Source: a virus. Taken from it: a stretch of 64,000 bases of DNA. The notes beneath the pieces are model-generated. The model saw nothing but the letters and a program-made list of their open reading frames with translations. It did no database searches and had not been told where the DNA came from. Each line of letters opens with the position of its first letter. Within the stretch, counting starts at the first letter, position 1. Location of the stretch: IMG/VR virus record IMGVR_UViG_3300007735_000798, positions 40,737-104,736 of that record; one strand, given 5' to 3'. Shown here in pieces: positions 37,190-46,776 of the stretch. Both the position numbers and the translations under genes were made by a program.

Positions 37190-38218
37190 TTATGTAGCTA
37201 TATCACCATACATAATATATTTATTATCGCCAGTATGTAAAATACTTGCTTGTGCAAACTGTCCAGAAGTTCTAAATCTACTATTTAAACTATTTATTAT
37301 AACATTTGAACCACTACCAGTAATTCTAACGTTTCCAACACCTATTTGAATAATTGATGCATTAAATCCAACTGGATTTCCGCTTATTATAGTTCCAGTT
37401 ATTTGATTTGCTGAATTTATAAGAATAACATCTGAATTATAATTTTCAGAAATTAAAAAATTATTAGTAATAAAAGTCAATTCTGGTACATAGTTTATTA
37501 ATTTAGAATTTTGTAAATTAATACCCGATTGAAAAATTCCAGTATTAATAAAAGTTTTTGTACCACTAATTGTTTGAACTCCTGTAGTAAATACTATATT
37601 ACTATTTGAAGAATTTATGTAACCGCTTAATGAATTAATACTAGAATTTAACGTTGAACCTGTCGAGCCTAGGTTCGTAATAGTCGCATAATTGCCCGTC
37701 AAGTTTCCGCTTAACGAATTTATCTTCGCGTCAAGAGTCGAACCAGTTGACGCAAGGTTCGTGATAGTGGCATAATTGCCCGTTAATGTTCCACTTAAGG
37801 AGTTAATTTTACTATCAAGAGTGGAGCCAGTAGAAAAAAGGTTTGAAAAGGAGACAGCTTCTCCACTTAAAAGAATTCCAGTGGTACCAACCATAGGTCT
37901 TAATGTAAAAGTTTTTATTCCACTAATTGTTTGATCACCACTATTATAAACTAAACGATTTGAATAAATATTATCGGTAAAAGTAACTTCTCCAGAAAAT
38001 TTTACAATTGTATTACTATCAAAATTAACATTAACTCCAGAATATAAAATAGAATTTGATATAAATGTTTTTGTTCCACTTATTGTTTGCGCCCCACTAG
38101 TAAATACTACATTTGGAAATCCACTCACAATTGGAAAAAAATAACCACTTCCATATTCGCCTACAAGGTCTGAAACATTTGTAGATAATTGTGTTTTACT
38201 AATTAAACTTTTAGCCAT
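37190..38218 (-). CDS. Short repetitive tail fibre
   Basis: 342 residues of the same repeat families as the long fibre (TISGTKTF, TISGIKTF, ATITNLASTGSTLDAKINS three times). It lacks a large unique C-terminal domain and ends NKYIMYGDIAT. It could be a proximal fibre segment or a decoy for recombination with the longer gene. It begins 1 nt past the portal stop. Confidence 0.7.
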   Translation of the reverse strand: MAKSLISKTQLSTNVSDLVGEYGSGYFFPIVSGFPNVVFTSGAQTISGTKTFISNSILYSGVNVNFDSNTIVKFSGEVTFTDNIYSNRLVYNSGDQTISGIKTFTLRPMVGTTGILLSGEAVSFSNLFSTGSTLDSKINSLSGTLTGNYATITNLASTGSTLDAKINSLSGNLTGNYATITNLGSTGSTLNSSINSLSGYINSSNSNIVFTTGVQTISGTKTFINTGIFQSGINLQNSKLINYVPELTFITNNFLISENYNSDVILINSANQITGTIISGNPVGFNASIIQIGVGNVRITGSGSNVIINSLNSRFRTSGQFAQASILHTGDNKYIMYGDIAT

Positions 38219-38219
38219 A

Positions 38220-40142
38220 TTATTTTATTTTACTATGATATAAAAGAATTGCCGTTTTGTAATCAACACCATACTCTTCCGCAATAGTATTTATTTCATT
38301 CATGTTTACAGTTAAAACAACTGGTTTGTTAATATAATCTTCAATTTTATTTGTCCAATTTTTAGGATTTTCATTTGTAGCAATTGTTTCGGCAATAGTG
38401 TTAATAATATCTTTTTGTTCTTTAGTTAATCTTTTACGATCATATTTTTCTTTTAATGCGATTTCTACCGCACTAACTAAATTATCAAATTTAACCAAGT
38501 TTTTAGCTACAAGGTCTGCATTAATTTTTGATTTTTCTTCAGAAGCTTTTACACCAATTTTTCCAGGAGTTTTTGTTGTTTGAGGAGTTCCAGTTCCAGC
38601 AGGACGACCAATTTGACTTGGAGAAGGAGCGCCGATTCCTTGTGGTTTATTTAAAAGTGGACGATATAAACCTTCCTCGTCTTGAAGTTTTATAAATTCT
38701 TTTTGAGATTTTATACTTTCTTCTGGGAGTGGTAAGCGACCAGTATCAATTGCTGTAATCCCTTCCTCTGGAGTTAAAACCCCAAGTTCAATCATTCTTG
38801 AATAAATACGTGTTAAATTTGCATCATTTTTAAAATCAGCGTCTTTAAATCTAGGAACTGGTAAATTTTTAAATCCTAAATTTTTTGCAATAAGTTTCAT
38901 CTCTGGAATAAGAAAATCATTCATAAAAGTTTCACGAGCATGTTTTAAACGTGAAAGAAATACTTCTATTTTTGTACTTGTATTTGCATATTTTTCTTCA
39001 CCAAAAAGTACATTATTAAGACCATAACGAATATCACGATCCACAACTTCATATTTTCTAGGATCAAGAATTTGCCCAATTTCTGGAATAATAAATTTTA
39101 TATTGGTTGTATAATCACTAACAAGAATACGGCCAACACTTTCATTTTCAAATATTTTTCTTAATGTACTAATTTGTTCTTTGGTGGGCATACCAACTTC
39201 ATCATTTCCCATTGTAACTAATAAAACTGCTTGTTGTATGGTACGACTAATTGCCATATCCATATTTTTAAGTTCTTGTTTCCAATTAATATCTTCAAGA
39301 ACAGGAAAACCCATTGGAACACTAAATGGCTCATAATCTTGTTTTTTATAAAAAATAGGTATAAATTTTTCAGGTTGTAATTCAAAAACCATATATTGGT
39401 TTGTCATACTAAGATTTGCTTTATCCTGTAAATCTTTAATATTTTTAACTCTTGTGGATAATTCTTTATCCTGTTCTGTTTGTGGGTTCGTTAAAACCTG
39501 CATTTCAAAATCATTTAATATTTTAATATAACGTGGGGTAATAAATGATGCAGACCCTATCGCTTGAATATCAGAAGGATTTAAAAGAATATATCGAATT
39601 GGAATTTCTCCAGCACGAGCTTCTGTCGTAATTAAATCTGAAATAACACGCATATCTTGTTTAGTAAATGCGGCGTGTAATTTATATAAAAATACGTTCC
39701 CACTTCTATAAAATTCACGGAAAAACATATCTTGTAAACGCCAAAGATTAATTCTATCTCCCCATGCTTGAAAAAATTTTCTAGACTGTTCATTTCCACC
39801 AGTAAAATAAATAGGTGAACAACTAAATTCAGTCATTAAATCAATAGTATTTCTAAAAATAGAAAAATTATAATAAGCTTTTTGGCATAAAATTATAGTA
39901 TCACGAATACTAATATTTGAACTATATTTACCAGCGCCACCACCATAAATAAAAGGAATAACCCCACCTTCAATATTTTTATATTTATCAGTCCTAGAAA
40001 TACTAGATGCGCGGTTTCTTCTTACAGAAGTATTTACTTCTCCACGGCTTGCTTTTAACTCTATTGTATCTTTAGATTTAATAGACCCTTCAATTACCTG
40101 CGGCTCTGGAAATTTAATATTTTTATTATTATTACGTGCCAT
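38220..40142 (-). CDS. Portal protein
   Basis: 640 residues. The core (residues about 70-480) has the portal pattern of stem and wing: an acidic FRNTIDLMTEFSCSPIYFTG segment, RSGNVFLYKLH, a PMGFPVLEDINWKQELKNMD clip region and the long helix IEVFLSRLKHARETFMNDFL. Residues 500-540 are a low-complexity Pro/Gly/Thr linker, and the last 100 residues form a helical tail. It lies directly after the terminase, the usual order. Confidence 0.85.
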   Translation of the reverse strand: MARNNNKNIKFPEPQVIEGSIKSKDTIELKASRGEVNTSVRRNRASSISRTDKYKNIEGGVIPFIYGGGAGKYSSNISIRDTIILCQKAYYNFSIFRNTIDLMTEFSCSPIYFTGGNEQSRKFFQAWGDRINLWRLQDMFFREFYRSGNVFLYKLHAAFTKQDMRVISDLITTEARAGEIPIRYILLNPSDIQAIGSASFITPRYIKILNDFEMQVLTNPQTEQDKELSTRVKNIKDLQDKANLSMTNQYMVFELQPEKFIPIFYKKQDYEPFSVPMGFPVLEDINWKQELKNMDMAISRTIQQAVLLVTMGNDEVGMPTKEQISTLRKIFENESVGRILVSDYTTNIKFIIPEIGQILDPRKYEVVDRDIRYGLNNVLFGEEKYANTSTKIEVFLSRLKHARETFMNDFLIPEMKLIAKNLGFKNLPVPRFKDADFKNDANLTRIYSRMIELGVLTPEEGITAIDTGRLPLPEESIKSQKEFIKLQDEEGLYRPLLNKPQGIGAPSPSQIGRPAGTGTPQTTKTPGKIGVKASEEKSKINADLVAKNLVKFDNLVSAVEIALKEKYDRKRLTKEQKDIINTIAETIATNENPKNWTNKIEDYINKPVVLTVNMNEINTIAEEYGVDYKTAILLYHSKIK

Positions 40143-40161
40143 AATTTATTATAACAGTTTA

Positions 40162-40167
40162 TTACAC
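40162..40167 (-). promoter_or_regulatory. GTGTAA motif before portal gene
   Basis: Minus-strand GTGTAA followed by TAAACTGTTATAA, 19 nt before ATG 40142. Confidence 0.45.
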
Positions 40168-40184
40168 TAAAATCTGATATTTTA

Positions 40185-42086
40185 TTAGATTAATTCTGCA
40201 ACAAATGTAGTATTCTTTTTTACAATATTTTCTGGCGCAATTATATCAAAATAAGCTTTTACACCCCAATTTCCTAGCATAAGTGTTGTATAGTTATCTT
40301 TTCTAGCCCTATTTACACTGGTAGATTTTCTTAAATGTGATGGTAAGTCAAAACTTTGAGTACCTCTAGAAGTAGTGCTAACCTCTACATTTGCACATTG
40401 ATCTTTGGTGTCTTGAACTATAAAATCTTGTTGTTCAATAAATTCTCTTACAGTTAATTTTTTAGTTTCATATTCATTATCAGCTTTATCGCCAATTCCT
40501 CTAGGATAAATATATTCCATAGGTAAATTCATAGTAAAAATATTTTCTAAAATATCAGGATGGTTACTAGCTCTAGAGGCAAACCATATTTTTTTATGGT
40601 CTATACAAGTTTGTAAATATGAATTTGCGCGCCCTAAGAAAAAACTTGTAAAATATTGTTTAATACAAATTGTTCCAAAATCTTTATTATATTGTCGAGC
40701 GCAATCTTTTAACATTTTATTATAATCTTCATTTTCTTTATCTGAATCGAAATCTACAAAACCAATTTTGCGATTCATATCTTTAAAAAATTGAGAATTA
40801 TTAACCGCATCAATAAAAGTATCGGCTCCCGCATGGTCAATAATAATTAGTGCAATATTAAAGTTTTTATATAAATAATAAAAATATTTTATATGATCTT
40901 GCAATGAAGATCCAGCAGCCTGGTAACCATGAACTAAAACACCTTGTTTCTTTTCTTCATCTAGTTCAATAACACTCATCGCAAAATAGTCAGCAACCTT
41001 TGAAGAAGAAAAGTTGGGGTCAATAGATAAAATATATTTTTTATCACTATCTCCAATTACTTTTGTTGTAGGATATTCTCCATCTGGAATTGTACACATA
41101 TGCATCTTTTTAGGGGAAAAATAACTATCTCCACCATCAATAAAACGAGCACAATATTCTCTTAAAAACGAATGATGCGAACTTCCACCACTTTTAGCCA
41201 CTTGAATTGCGGCTTGATCTACCATATGGCTAGGTAAAGCTTCATAGCCTAATTGTGAAACAAAATAAGTACCAGGAAGTTCTCCTTCTTTAGTCTCTTG
41301 TTCTTCTGGGTGTTCTATCAAATGTGACCATTGTTGATAAACACGAAATAAATGTTCAAATGTATAACTTGCAGAACTAAGAGCTAACATCTGAGAAGTA
41401 TTTTCAAAGATTTGTTTATTATCAGGATGTAGTAACCCCTTTTTAATTAATTCATCTTCTAATTTTCTAATACGAATTCTTTCGCCTACGTCACGAGGAG
41501 AACTTAAAAATGGAATTAATACATTATCAATAATATCTGGAGGTAAAAGTAAAAACTCATCAAGAATAAGGACGTTCGCTCGAATACCACGAATTTTTTC
41601 ACCAGTTAATGGGATAGCCGTAATACTGCCACCATTTACTTCCCATTCGTATTGGTCATTTCGTTTACTTTTTAAACCAAAACATTGACGAGCCAAAGCG
41701 GCTTGTGGAGAACTCAAAAATTTTTCAATTTCATTAAATACACGACGACTTGTACGAAAGTTAATTGATGCAATAAGAATTTTAGTTCCTGGCTCAAAAA
41801 TACATTTTAAAATACAATAAATAGCCGCACAAAAACTTTTTGCACAACCACGACCCCATACAAGCATGCAATAATTTCTATTAAAAAAGGAATTAATTGT
41901 TAGTTCTTGATACGATTCTAGATTTAAACCCAAAGCTAAATCAGTTGTAAAACCAAGATTATAACGTAAAAATTTTGCAAGAGATACTCTTGCTTCTTGA
42001 TCTGTTAAATCTCCTTTTAATTCTAAAAGATTGTCATTAACAGAAACAAGTTCTTTTTTATTTTGAGATCCTACGATAAGAGCCAT
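40185..42086 (-). CDS. terL: Terminase large subunit
   Basis: 633 residues. The ATPase half has a Walker-A-like loop GRGCAKSFCAAIY, Walker B LILDEFLLLPP and a coupling segment LALSSASYTF. The nuclease half has the metal-binding Asp in ILSIDPNFSSSKVADYFAM, a second in LIIIDHAGADTF and acidic residues downstream. It packages DNA into the prohead through the portal encoded next. The ATG overlaps the end of the ERCC4 nuclease gene by 16 nt. Confidence 0.95.
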   Translation of the reverse strand: MALIVGSQNKKELVSVNDNLLELKGDLTDQEARVSLAKFLRYNLGFTTDLALGLNLESYQELTINSFFNRNYCMLVWGRGCAKSFCAAIYCILKCIFEPGTKILIASINFRTSRRVFNEIEKFLSSPQAALARQCFGLKSKRNDQYEWEVNGGSITAIPLTGEKIRGIRANVLILDEFLLLPPDIIDNVLIPFLSSPRDVGERIRIRKLEDELIKKGLLHPDNKQIFENTSQMLALSSASYTFEHLFRVYQQWSHLIEHPEEQETKEGELPGTYFVSQLGYEALPSHMVDQAAIQVAKSGGSSHHSFLREYCARFIDGGDSYFSPKKMHMCTIPDGEYPTTKVIGDSDKKYILSIDPNFSSSKVADYFAMSVIELDEEKKQGVLVHGYQAAGSSLQDHIKYFYYLYKNFNIALIIIDHAGADTFIDAVNNSQFFKDMNRKIGFVDFDSDKENEDYNKMLKDCARQYNKDFGTICIKQYFTSFFLGRANSYLQTCIDHKKIWFASRASNHPDILENIFTMNLPMEYIYPRGIGDKADNEYETKKLTVREFIEQQDFIVQDTKDQCANVEVSTTSRGTQSFDLPSHLRKSTSVNRARKDNYTTLMLGNWGVKAYFDIIAPENIVKKNTTFVAELI

Positions 42087-43006
42087 TTTGTATCGAAATA
42101 ATATTGTAAATCAATTTTACAAGCTTCTTCATTCATTGCTAATATATGTAATGTTTTATTTTTAGCATCTTCACGATTATCACAAAAAACAAATTGTAAA
42201 TTATCATATGATCTTAATAATTTACGCATATTATGTGCAATAAATTCCCCAGACGCTTTTCCAAACTTTTGTTTTTGATACATCATATTATTAAGTGTAG
42301 ATTCTACTACTACAACAATATAACCTTCAAGTTTTTTAGCTTTTTCAATTTCGCGTTCAAATCTTTCACGACCACCACTTAAAGTTCCATAAAGATCACT
42401 TAAACTTTTACGCTCAATAGCTAATTTATTATTAGGGTGTAAAGAATAATCTCCATATTCTAACTTAGATTCTATTAATGTATATTTTTCAAACTTAAAT
42501 GGTTTTTGTTCTCTGGAATCTACAATAATTTGTGGTATTGCTGTATATGGAATCTCTACTGGAATTTTATAATTAAATCTAGAATGTAATTCAATTTTCT
42601 GACATAAGTCGTTATAAGATATTCCAGAAAATGCCTCCATTGCGCTTACTGGCAATAAACAATTAATACTTTGACATTCCACCTGAGATGGTGCAATAGT
42701 TAGATTTTTTAAATTACAATATTGTATTAATTTACTTTTAAAATAGTCTATACACTCTTCTTTGGATAGGGTTTTTAACCAATTTTTATAATTTTTTTTA
42801 TCAATAAAATCGCATGTTATATATTGATCAAAAGATTTATATTCTATTTTTTTACCATTAAAACGATCAATTCGTTTGATCCATGTTTCAAAATAAGTTT
42901 TAGCTGATAATTTATGATAATATCTTAAATGTTTTTGAAGTTCGGCAAAATAATTAAATTCTTCGCCACAAACTTTACATTTTAAATATATTTTATTCTT
43001 ATCCAT
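42071..43006 (-). CDS. ERCC4-family nuclease with C2H2 zinc finger
   Basis: 311 residues. Residues about 9-31 form a C2H2 finger (CKVCGEEFNYFAELQKHLRYYH). Residues about 165-290 form an ERCC4/XPF nuclease core: IIVDSREQKPF, LEYGDYSL, AIERKSLSDLYGTLSGG and RFEREI, with the V-D-S-R-E and E-R-K residues that coordinate metal. XPF-type nucleases cut branched or flap DNA. Overlap with terL suggests a role resolving branched concatemers before packaging, comparable in logic to T4 endonuclease VII; that is inference. Confidence 0.85.
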   Translation of the reverse strand: MDKNKIYLKCKVCGEEFNYFAELQKHLRYYHKLSAKTYFETWIKRIDRFNGKKIEYKSFDQYITCDFIDKKNYKNWLKTLSKEECIDYFKSKLIQYCNLKNLTIAPSQVECQSINCLLPVSAMEAFSGISYNDLCQKIELHSRFNYKIPVEIPYTAIPQIIVDSREQKPFKFEKYTLIESKLEYGDYSLHPNNKLAIERKSLSDLYGTLSGGRERFEREIEKAKKLEGYIVVVVESTLNNMMYQKQKFGKASGEFIAHNMRKLLRSYDNLQFVFCDNREDAKNKTLHILAMNEEACKIDLQYYFDTKWLLS

Positions 43007-43017
43007 AATATATTATA

Positions 43018-44121
43018 TTATCCATGAACCATTTCATCAATATCAATTCCACGAATGACAGCTTTTAGTTCATCCATGGAAGAGAGTCGTTTCGCCTCTT
43101 CTTCAAGATTTTGTTTTTGTGCTTCCGCCAAATTGATAATACTTTTTCTACGCTCTTCGTCTTTCCATGCTTGAACAAGATTAAGAATACTAGCATTTTC
43201 CTGTTTACGTTCTTGAAGCTTTTTAGAGCGATCATCTACAAGTGATTTATATAATTTATTTTGTCTTGTTCGACATTGATTATATTCAGTTTGTAAACTA
43301 CTAATAGCCTCATTAAGGCTCATTTTGATATTACGCCCTTCATCTTCTTCAGAAGCTTGCCGTAATAATTGTCTTAAATCTTCAACTTGTTGTAAAATTG
43401 TAGAAGCCGTAACCACTTCAGTACAAAGAGTAATAAATTGATCTAGTTCTTCTTGAGTAAGATCATCTTTATCATATGTATAACGAATAAATGCATCTTC
43501 AAACAATTTACGGTCATCATCACGACGATATGTATTAATTTGATAGCAAAAACTAAAAGTATTCAAATATCTTTGTAGCATTTCAACTTGTTTAATTTGA
43601 ACAGCTTTTAATTTTTTATCTTCCCAACCCAAATTAAGATATTTATTTATTCGGAATAAAGTTTGATCCATTCTTCTTGGCGGAAAGTATTCTCCAATAG
43701 GATTATGTTCGGCTTCTTTGGGAACATATGTTGTTGTATCTAAATAAGTTGGATCTTTTTTTTGTAATTGCTCTACAAATTTATTTACCTCTCGCGCTTC
43801 AAGACTTAAATGAGTTAAATTATTATTTTTAAATAATATTTTTGCCATATCAAGATAATGTTGATTCTTATAATTATTTTTTATAAATTCTTCATGCTCA
43901 GAAGTTAATTTAATACGATCTCTTTGAAATACGGAACGATTTTTATATTCTATATTATTATCTAATAAAAATTGTTTTAAAATACGACCCTCTTTACTTC
44001 TACTATCAATATTTTCATTATTATAAGTATAAGCAGTAATTTCCGTTAGCGTAGCTTCAGGATTCTTTTGTAAAAACTCTTTTAATCTTTCTTGCTGTCC
44101 TAGTGTAAGAGTTTCTTCCAT
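43018..44121 (-). CDS. Hypothetical protein, possible small-terminase analogue
   Basis: 367 residues. The N-terminal 90 residues look like one or two helix-turn-helix units (LTLGQQERLKEFLQKNPEATL, LTSEHEEFIKNNYKNQHYLD). The remainder is charged and helical with a Gln/Lys/Glu coiled coil (residues about 270-350). DNA-binding head plus coiled coil beside terL fits a small terminase subunit, but the length is greater than usual and no family is recognised. AAAGGAGG precedes ATG 44121. Confidence 0.5.
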   Translation of the reverse strand: MEETLTLGQQERLKEFLQKNPEATLTEITAYTYNNENIDSRSKEGRILKQFLLDNNIEYKNRSVFQRDRIKLTSEHEEFIKNNYKNQHYLDMAKILFKNNNLTHLSLEAREVNKFVEQLQKKDPTYLDTTTYVPKEAEHNPIGEYFPPRRMDQTLFRINKYLNLGWEDKKLKAVQIKQVEMLQRYLNTFSFCYQINTYRRDDDRKLFEDAFIRYTYDKDDLTQEELDQFITLCTEVVTASTILQQVEDLRQLLRQASEEDEGRNIKMSLNEAISSLQTEYNQCRTRQNKLYKSLVDDRSKKLQERKQENASILNLVQAWKDEERRKSIINLAEAQKQNLEEEAKRLSSMDELKAVIRGIDIDEMVHG

Positions 44122-44825
44122 TATAATACCTCCTTTACAACCTCTCTTGCTTTTTGTAAAATTTTAGATTTAATTTTACTAATTTGTCTATAAGCTGGAC
44201 GACCTTCTTTTAAACTTAATTTATAGCCCATTTTTTTTGCAACATCTGACTCATCTAAATGCTGTAAAAACATATAATCATAAACTTTCCATTCTATATG
44301 AGATAAATTTTTTTTCATCATTTCATGAAATAATGGTATTAATTCTTCTATATTAGATATATGTTCAGTATCATGTAAAATACTTTCTAAAGTTGTTTCG
44401 GGATTATCATAATTTGGGCTATGAATACTTAAAGGAAATTTTACATCATATGCAGATTTTTTACTTTTTTCCCATTTTTTATAATCTTTACAACTATTAT
44501 TTTGGGTACCATATATTGAACATCCATATTCTCCAGTATTAAACGGACATTTTAGACATGGTCTAGAAAAATTAGAATAATGATTTCTTAACATATTCGT
44601 CATTTGGTGGTTTATAACTTGATTTAGCCAGGGCCTTAGTGGTCTTTTTGCATCCCATTTAATCCATTTTTTATGAATATGAATTCGCAATCTTTGCGCG
44701 ACATCTTCAAAATCCATCCATGCTATAGCAGTTAAATGCCAACGATGTTTACGTTTTTGAATTTCAGAATTGATAATTTCAATCGATTCTTCAAAAGTTG
44801 GTCTTTCAACTTTTTTTCTTGACAT
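44121..44825 (-). CDS. Sigma-factor-like protein with zinc-binding insert
   Basis: 234 residues. Residues about 35-80 match sigma region 2 (WMDFEDVAQRLRIHIHKKW, then RPLRPWLNQVINHQMTNMLR), as in ECF and T4 gp55-like factors. Residues about 88-115 insert a Cys-rich knuckle (CLKCPFNTGEYGC, then CKDY) that may bind zinc. Residues about 175-230 look like region 4 (EWKVYDYMFLQHLDESDVAKK). It probably redirects host RNA polymerase to phage late promoters, possibly the GTGTAA sites of this arm. Confidence 0.75.
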   Translation of the reverse strand: MSRKKVERPTFEESIEIINSEIQKRKHRWHLTAIAWMDFEDVAQRLRIHIHKKWIKWDAKRPLRPWLNQVINHQMTNMLRNHYSNFSRPCLKCPFNTGEYGCSIYGTQNNSCKDYKKWEKSKKSAYDVKFPLSIHSPNYDNPETTLESILHDTEHISNIEELIPLFHEMMKKNLSHIEWKVYDYMFLQHLDESDVAKKMGYKLSLKEGRPAYRQISKIKSKILQKAREVVKEVL

Positions 44826-44826
44826 A

Positions 44827-45267
44827 TTATTCTTTTGGTCTAAATAGACCAGCTTCTTTTTGAAATTCTTCTAAAATTTGTTCTCTTGATTTAAATTCTG
44901 ATTGCGTATTATTTTCCAAATTTATAGGTTTAGATGGATTTTCAATTAAAGATGCAAAAGACTCTCCTTTATTTTGATAAATATCTAATTTAAATGAGGG
45001 TTTAATATTTTTAAGATTACTAATTTTAAATTCGTTAATGGTATCTTCCTCTGGGCTATATTCAGAATTATATAAAATATCATCTTCAATATTTATTGGG
45101 TTTATATTTTTCTTTAATTTTAATTCATTTAAAAATTTATTTCTTTTATCTTCTATATTACTTGATGTTAATTTATTAGCAAAAGATTGACCGCAAAAAG
45201 CACAAAATTTTGGTAATTCAATACCATATTGTGTTGTCTTACCACATTTGGAGCAAAAATATTTCAT
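44827..45267 (-). CDS. Small zinc-ribbon protein
   Basis: 146 residues. Residues 4-25 hold two CxxC pairs (CSKCGKTTQYG, CAFCGQSF), a zinc ribbon; the rest is low-complexity and acidic. It is transcribed ahead of the sigma-like gene (1 nt gap) and might be a transcription partner, but that rests only on neighbourhood. Confidence 0.65.
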   Translation of the reverse strand: MKYFCSKCGKTTQYGIELPKFCAFCGQSFANKLTSSNIEDKRNKFLNELKLKKNINPINIEDDILYNSEYSPEEDTINEFKISNLKNIKPSFKLDIYQNKGESFASLIENPSKPINLENNTQSEFKSREQILEEFQKEAGLFRPKE

Positions 45268-45286
45268 ACACTAGTATTTTATAGGT

Positions 45287-45292
45287 TTACAC
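45287..45292 (-). promoter_or_regulatory. GTGTAA motif before zinc-ribbon/sigma genes
   Basis: Minus-strand GTGTAA preceded by seven T, followed by ACCTATAAAATAC, 19 nt before ATG 45267. Confidence 0.5.
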
Positions 45293-45337
45293 AAAAAAAT
45301 TCCAAAATCTCTTATATTAACTATTTATAAAATAACA

Positions 45338-45343
45338 GTGTAA
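45338..45343 (+). promoter_or_regulatory. GTGTAA motif before HExxH gene
   Basis: The only clear plus-strand case: GTGTAA followed by ATAACTATTG, 10 nt before ATG 45354. It shows the motif follows gene direction. Confidence 0.45.
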
Positions 45344-45353
45344 ATAACTATTG

Positions 45354-45941
45354 ATGTCGTCTTTAATCAATTCACAAGTGTTCGATATCATCAAAGAAGA
45401 TATTGAATCTCTTGATGGTCGTATTATATTATTAAAAGGAAATTATTGTGGTGGTAAAAGTAAATGTTCTGGTCTTTTTTATATGGACGCAGAAGATAAT
45501 CCTGTAATTAAAGTAGCAAAAGGATCTTTAAAAGAAGAAGAATGGTTTGGCGTTTTAATTCATGAATATTGCCATTTTTTACAGTGGAGAGATAATTCGT
45601 TGCTATGGGATAATTTTTGTGATCATGATATTACTTATTCACAAATTTTATTAAAACCACAAAAATACAAAAAAGAATTAGTTGCACTTTTTGAATTAGA
45701 AATCAATTGTGAAAAATTAGCAGTAAAAATTATAAAAAATAATAATTTATTTGATCATAAATATTATGCTCGAACAGCTAATAGCATATTATATAAATAT
45801 GCAATGTTATATAAATACGATAAGTGGCCAGAAGATAACAGGAAATATAAAAAAGTAGAAGAATTTTGCCCTAATAAAATTTTAAAGTCTTACAAAGAAT
45901 ATTTAAATATTCCAGAAAAAATTTATAATTATTATAAATAA
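45354..45941 (+). CDS. HExxH zincin-like protein
   Basis: 195 residues. Residues about 65-75 hold the zinc-binding helix LIHEYCHFLQW (H-E-x-x-H), and an ELEINCEKLAVKI helix about 50 residues later offers the third acidic ligand. The order matches SprT/wss-type or other minigluzincin folds. It lies on the plus strand, tail-to-tail with the PhoH gene with no gap. Substrate unknown. I chose ATG 45354 over the TTG one codon earlier. Confidence 0.7.
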   Translation: MSSLINSQVFDIIKEDIESLDGRIILLKGNYCGGKSKCSGLFYMDAEDNPVIKVAKGSLKEEEWFGVLIHEYCHFLQWRDNSLLWDNFCDHDITYSQILLKPQKYKKELVALFELEINCEKLAVKIIKNNNLFDHKYYARTANSILYKYAMLYKYDKWPEDNRKYKKVEEFCPNKILKSYKEYLNIPEKIYNYYK

Positions 45942-46670
45942 TTATTTTTTAATATTTTCAAATTGGTCAATTATATAAGAAAGAATTTCAGAACGTACAA
46001 TATCTTCTTTACCGAATTCAAATGTATAAATTCCATGTTGTTTCGCTTCTTCATTATCAAACATATTAAATACTTTATTAAATCCACTTTGTTTAATATC
46101 TGACTGTTGCGCATCACCGCATATAAATAATGTAGAGAATTTAGCCATACGAGTCATTACAAGAAGAAAATCTTCTATACGACAATTTTGGGCCTCATCT
46201 AAAATAAAACTTGCGTTAGAAATATTAAGTCCACGTAGAAATCCCAATGGGATGCCTACAATTCTTTCATCGGCCATTAATGCTTTAACATGTGGTTCTA
46301 TTAATAATTCGTTTAATTTATCAACCATTGGATGTGTATAAGGCGACATCTTTTCTTCAGAAGTCCCTTTAATATAACCTATTCCATGAATAGAAGCCTC
46401 TACTGGCACGCGGCTATAATATATTTCACTTATTTTTTTATCTTTAATTTTTTGAAGTGAACAATATACGGCAAGTAAAGTTTTACTTGTACCAGCGACT
46501 CCTTTAGTAATAATTACTTTTGTATTTTTGTCACTAGCAAGTTTAATAAACTCTTTTTGTTTATCTGTCCATGGAAGTTCTCTAATATTGAGATCAATAT
46601 TAATTAATTTTGTTTTTTTCTTCTCCGTATATGGAGAAACGTCACGAGGTTTTTCTTTTTTAGACTTCAT
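45942..46670 (-). CDS. phoH: PhoH-like ATPase
   Basis: 242 residues. Walker A TKGVAGTSKTLLAVY, Walker B FILDEAQNC and the sensor motif FICGDAQQSDIKQSGF are all present, the usual PhoH signature. PhoH genes are common in phages of aquatic bacteria; an RNA-related role is suspected but not settled. It starts a leftward block downstream of a GTGTAA motif. Confidence 0.95.
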   Translation of the reverse strand: MKSKKEKPRDVSPYTEKKKTKLINIDLNIRELPWTDKQKEFIKLASDKNTKVIITKGVAGTSKTLLAVYCSLQKIKDKKISEIYYSRVPVEASIHGIGYIKGTSEEKMSPYTHPMVDKLNELLIEPHVKALMADERIVGIPLGFLRGLNISNASFILDEAQNCRIEDFLLVMTRMAKFSTLFICGDAQQSDIKQSGFNKVFNMFDNEEAKQHGIYTFEFGKEDIVRSEILSYIIDQFENIKK

Positions 46671-46686
46671 GAAAGAACACTTATAT

Positions 46687-46692
46687 TTACAC
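46687..46692 (-). promoter_or_regulatory. GTGTAA motif before phoH
   Basis: Minus-strand GTGTAA followed by ATATAAGTG, 16 nt before ATG 46670, in the divergent gap with the heat-shock gene. Confidence 0.45.
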
Positions 46693-46776
46693 TATATTCA
46701 TAATAGACACTTTTTATTTCATTTTTTAAAAAAAATTTTTGAACATATTTTAATATATTGAGTCTAATATCGCACT

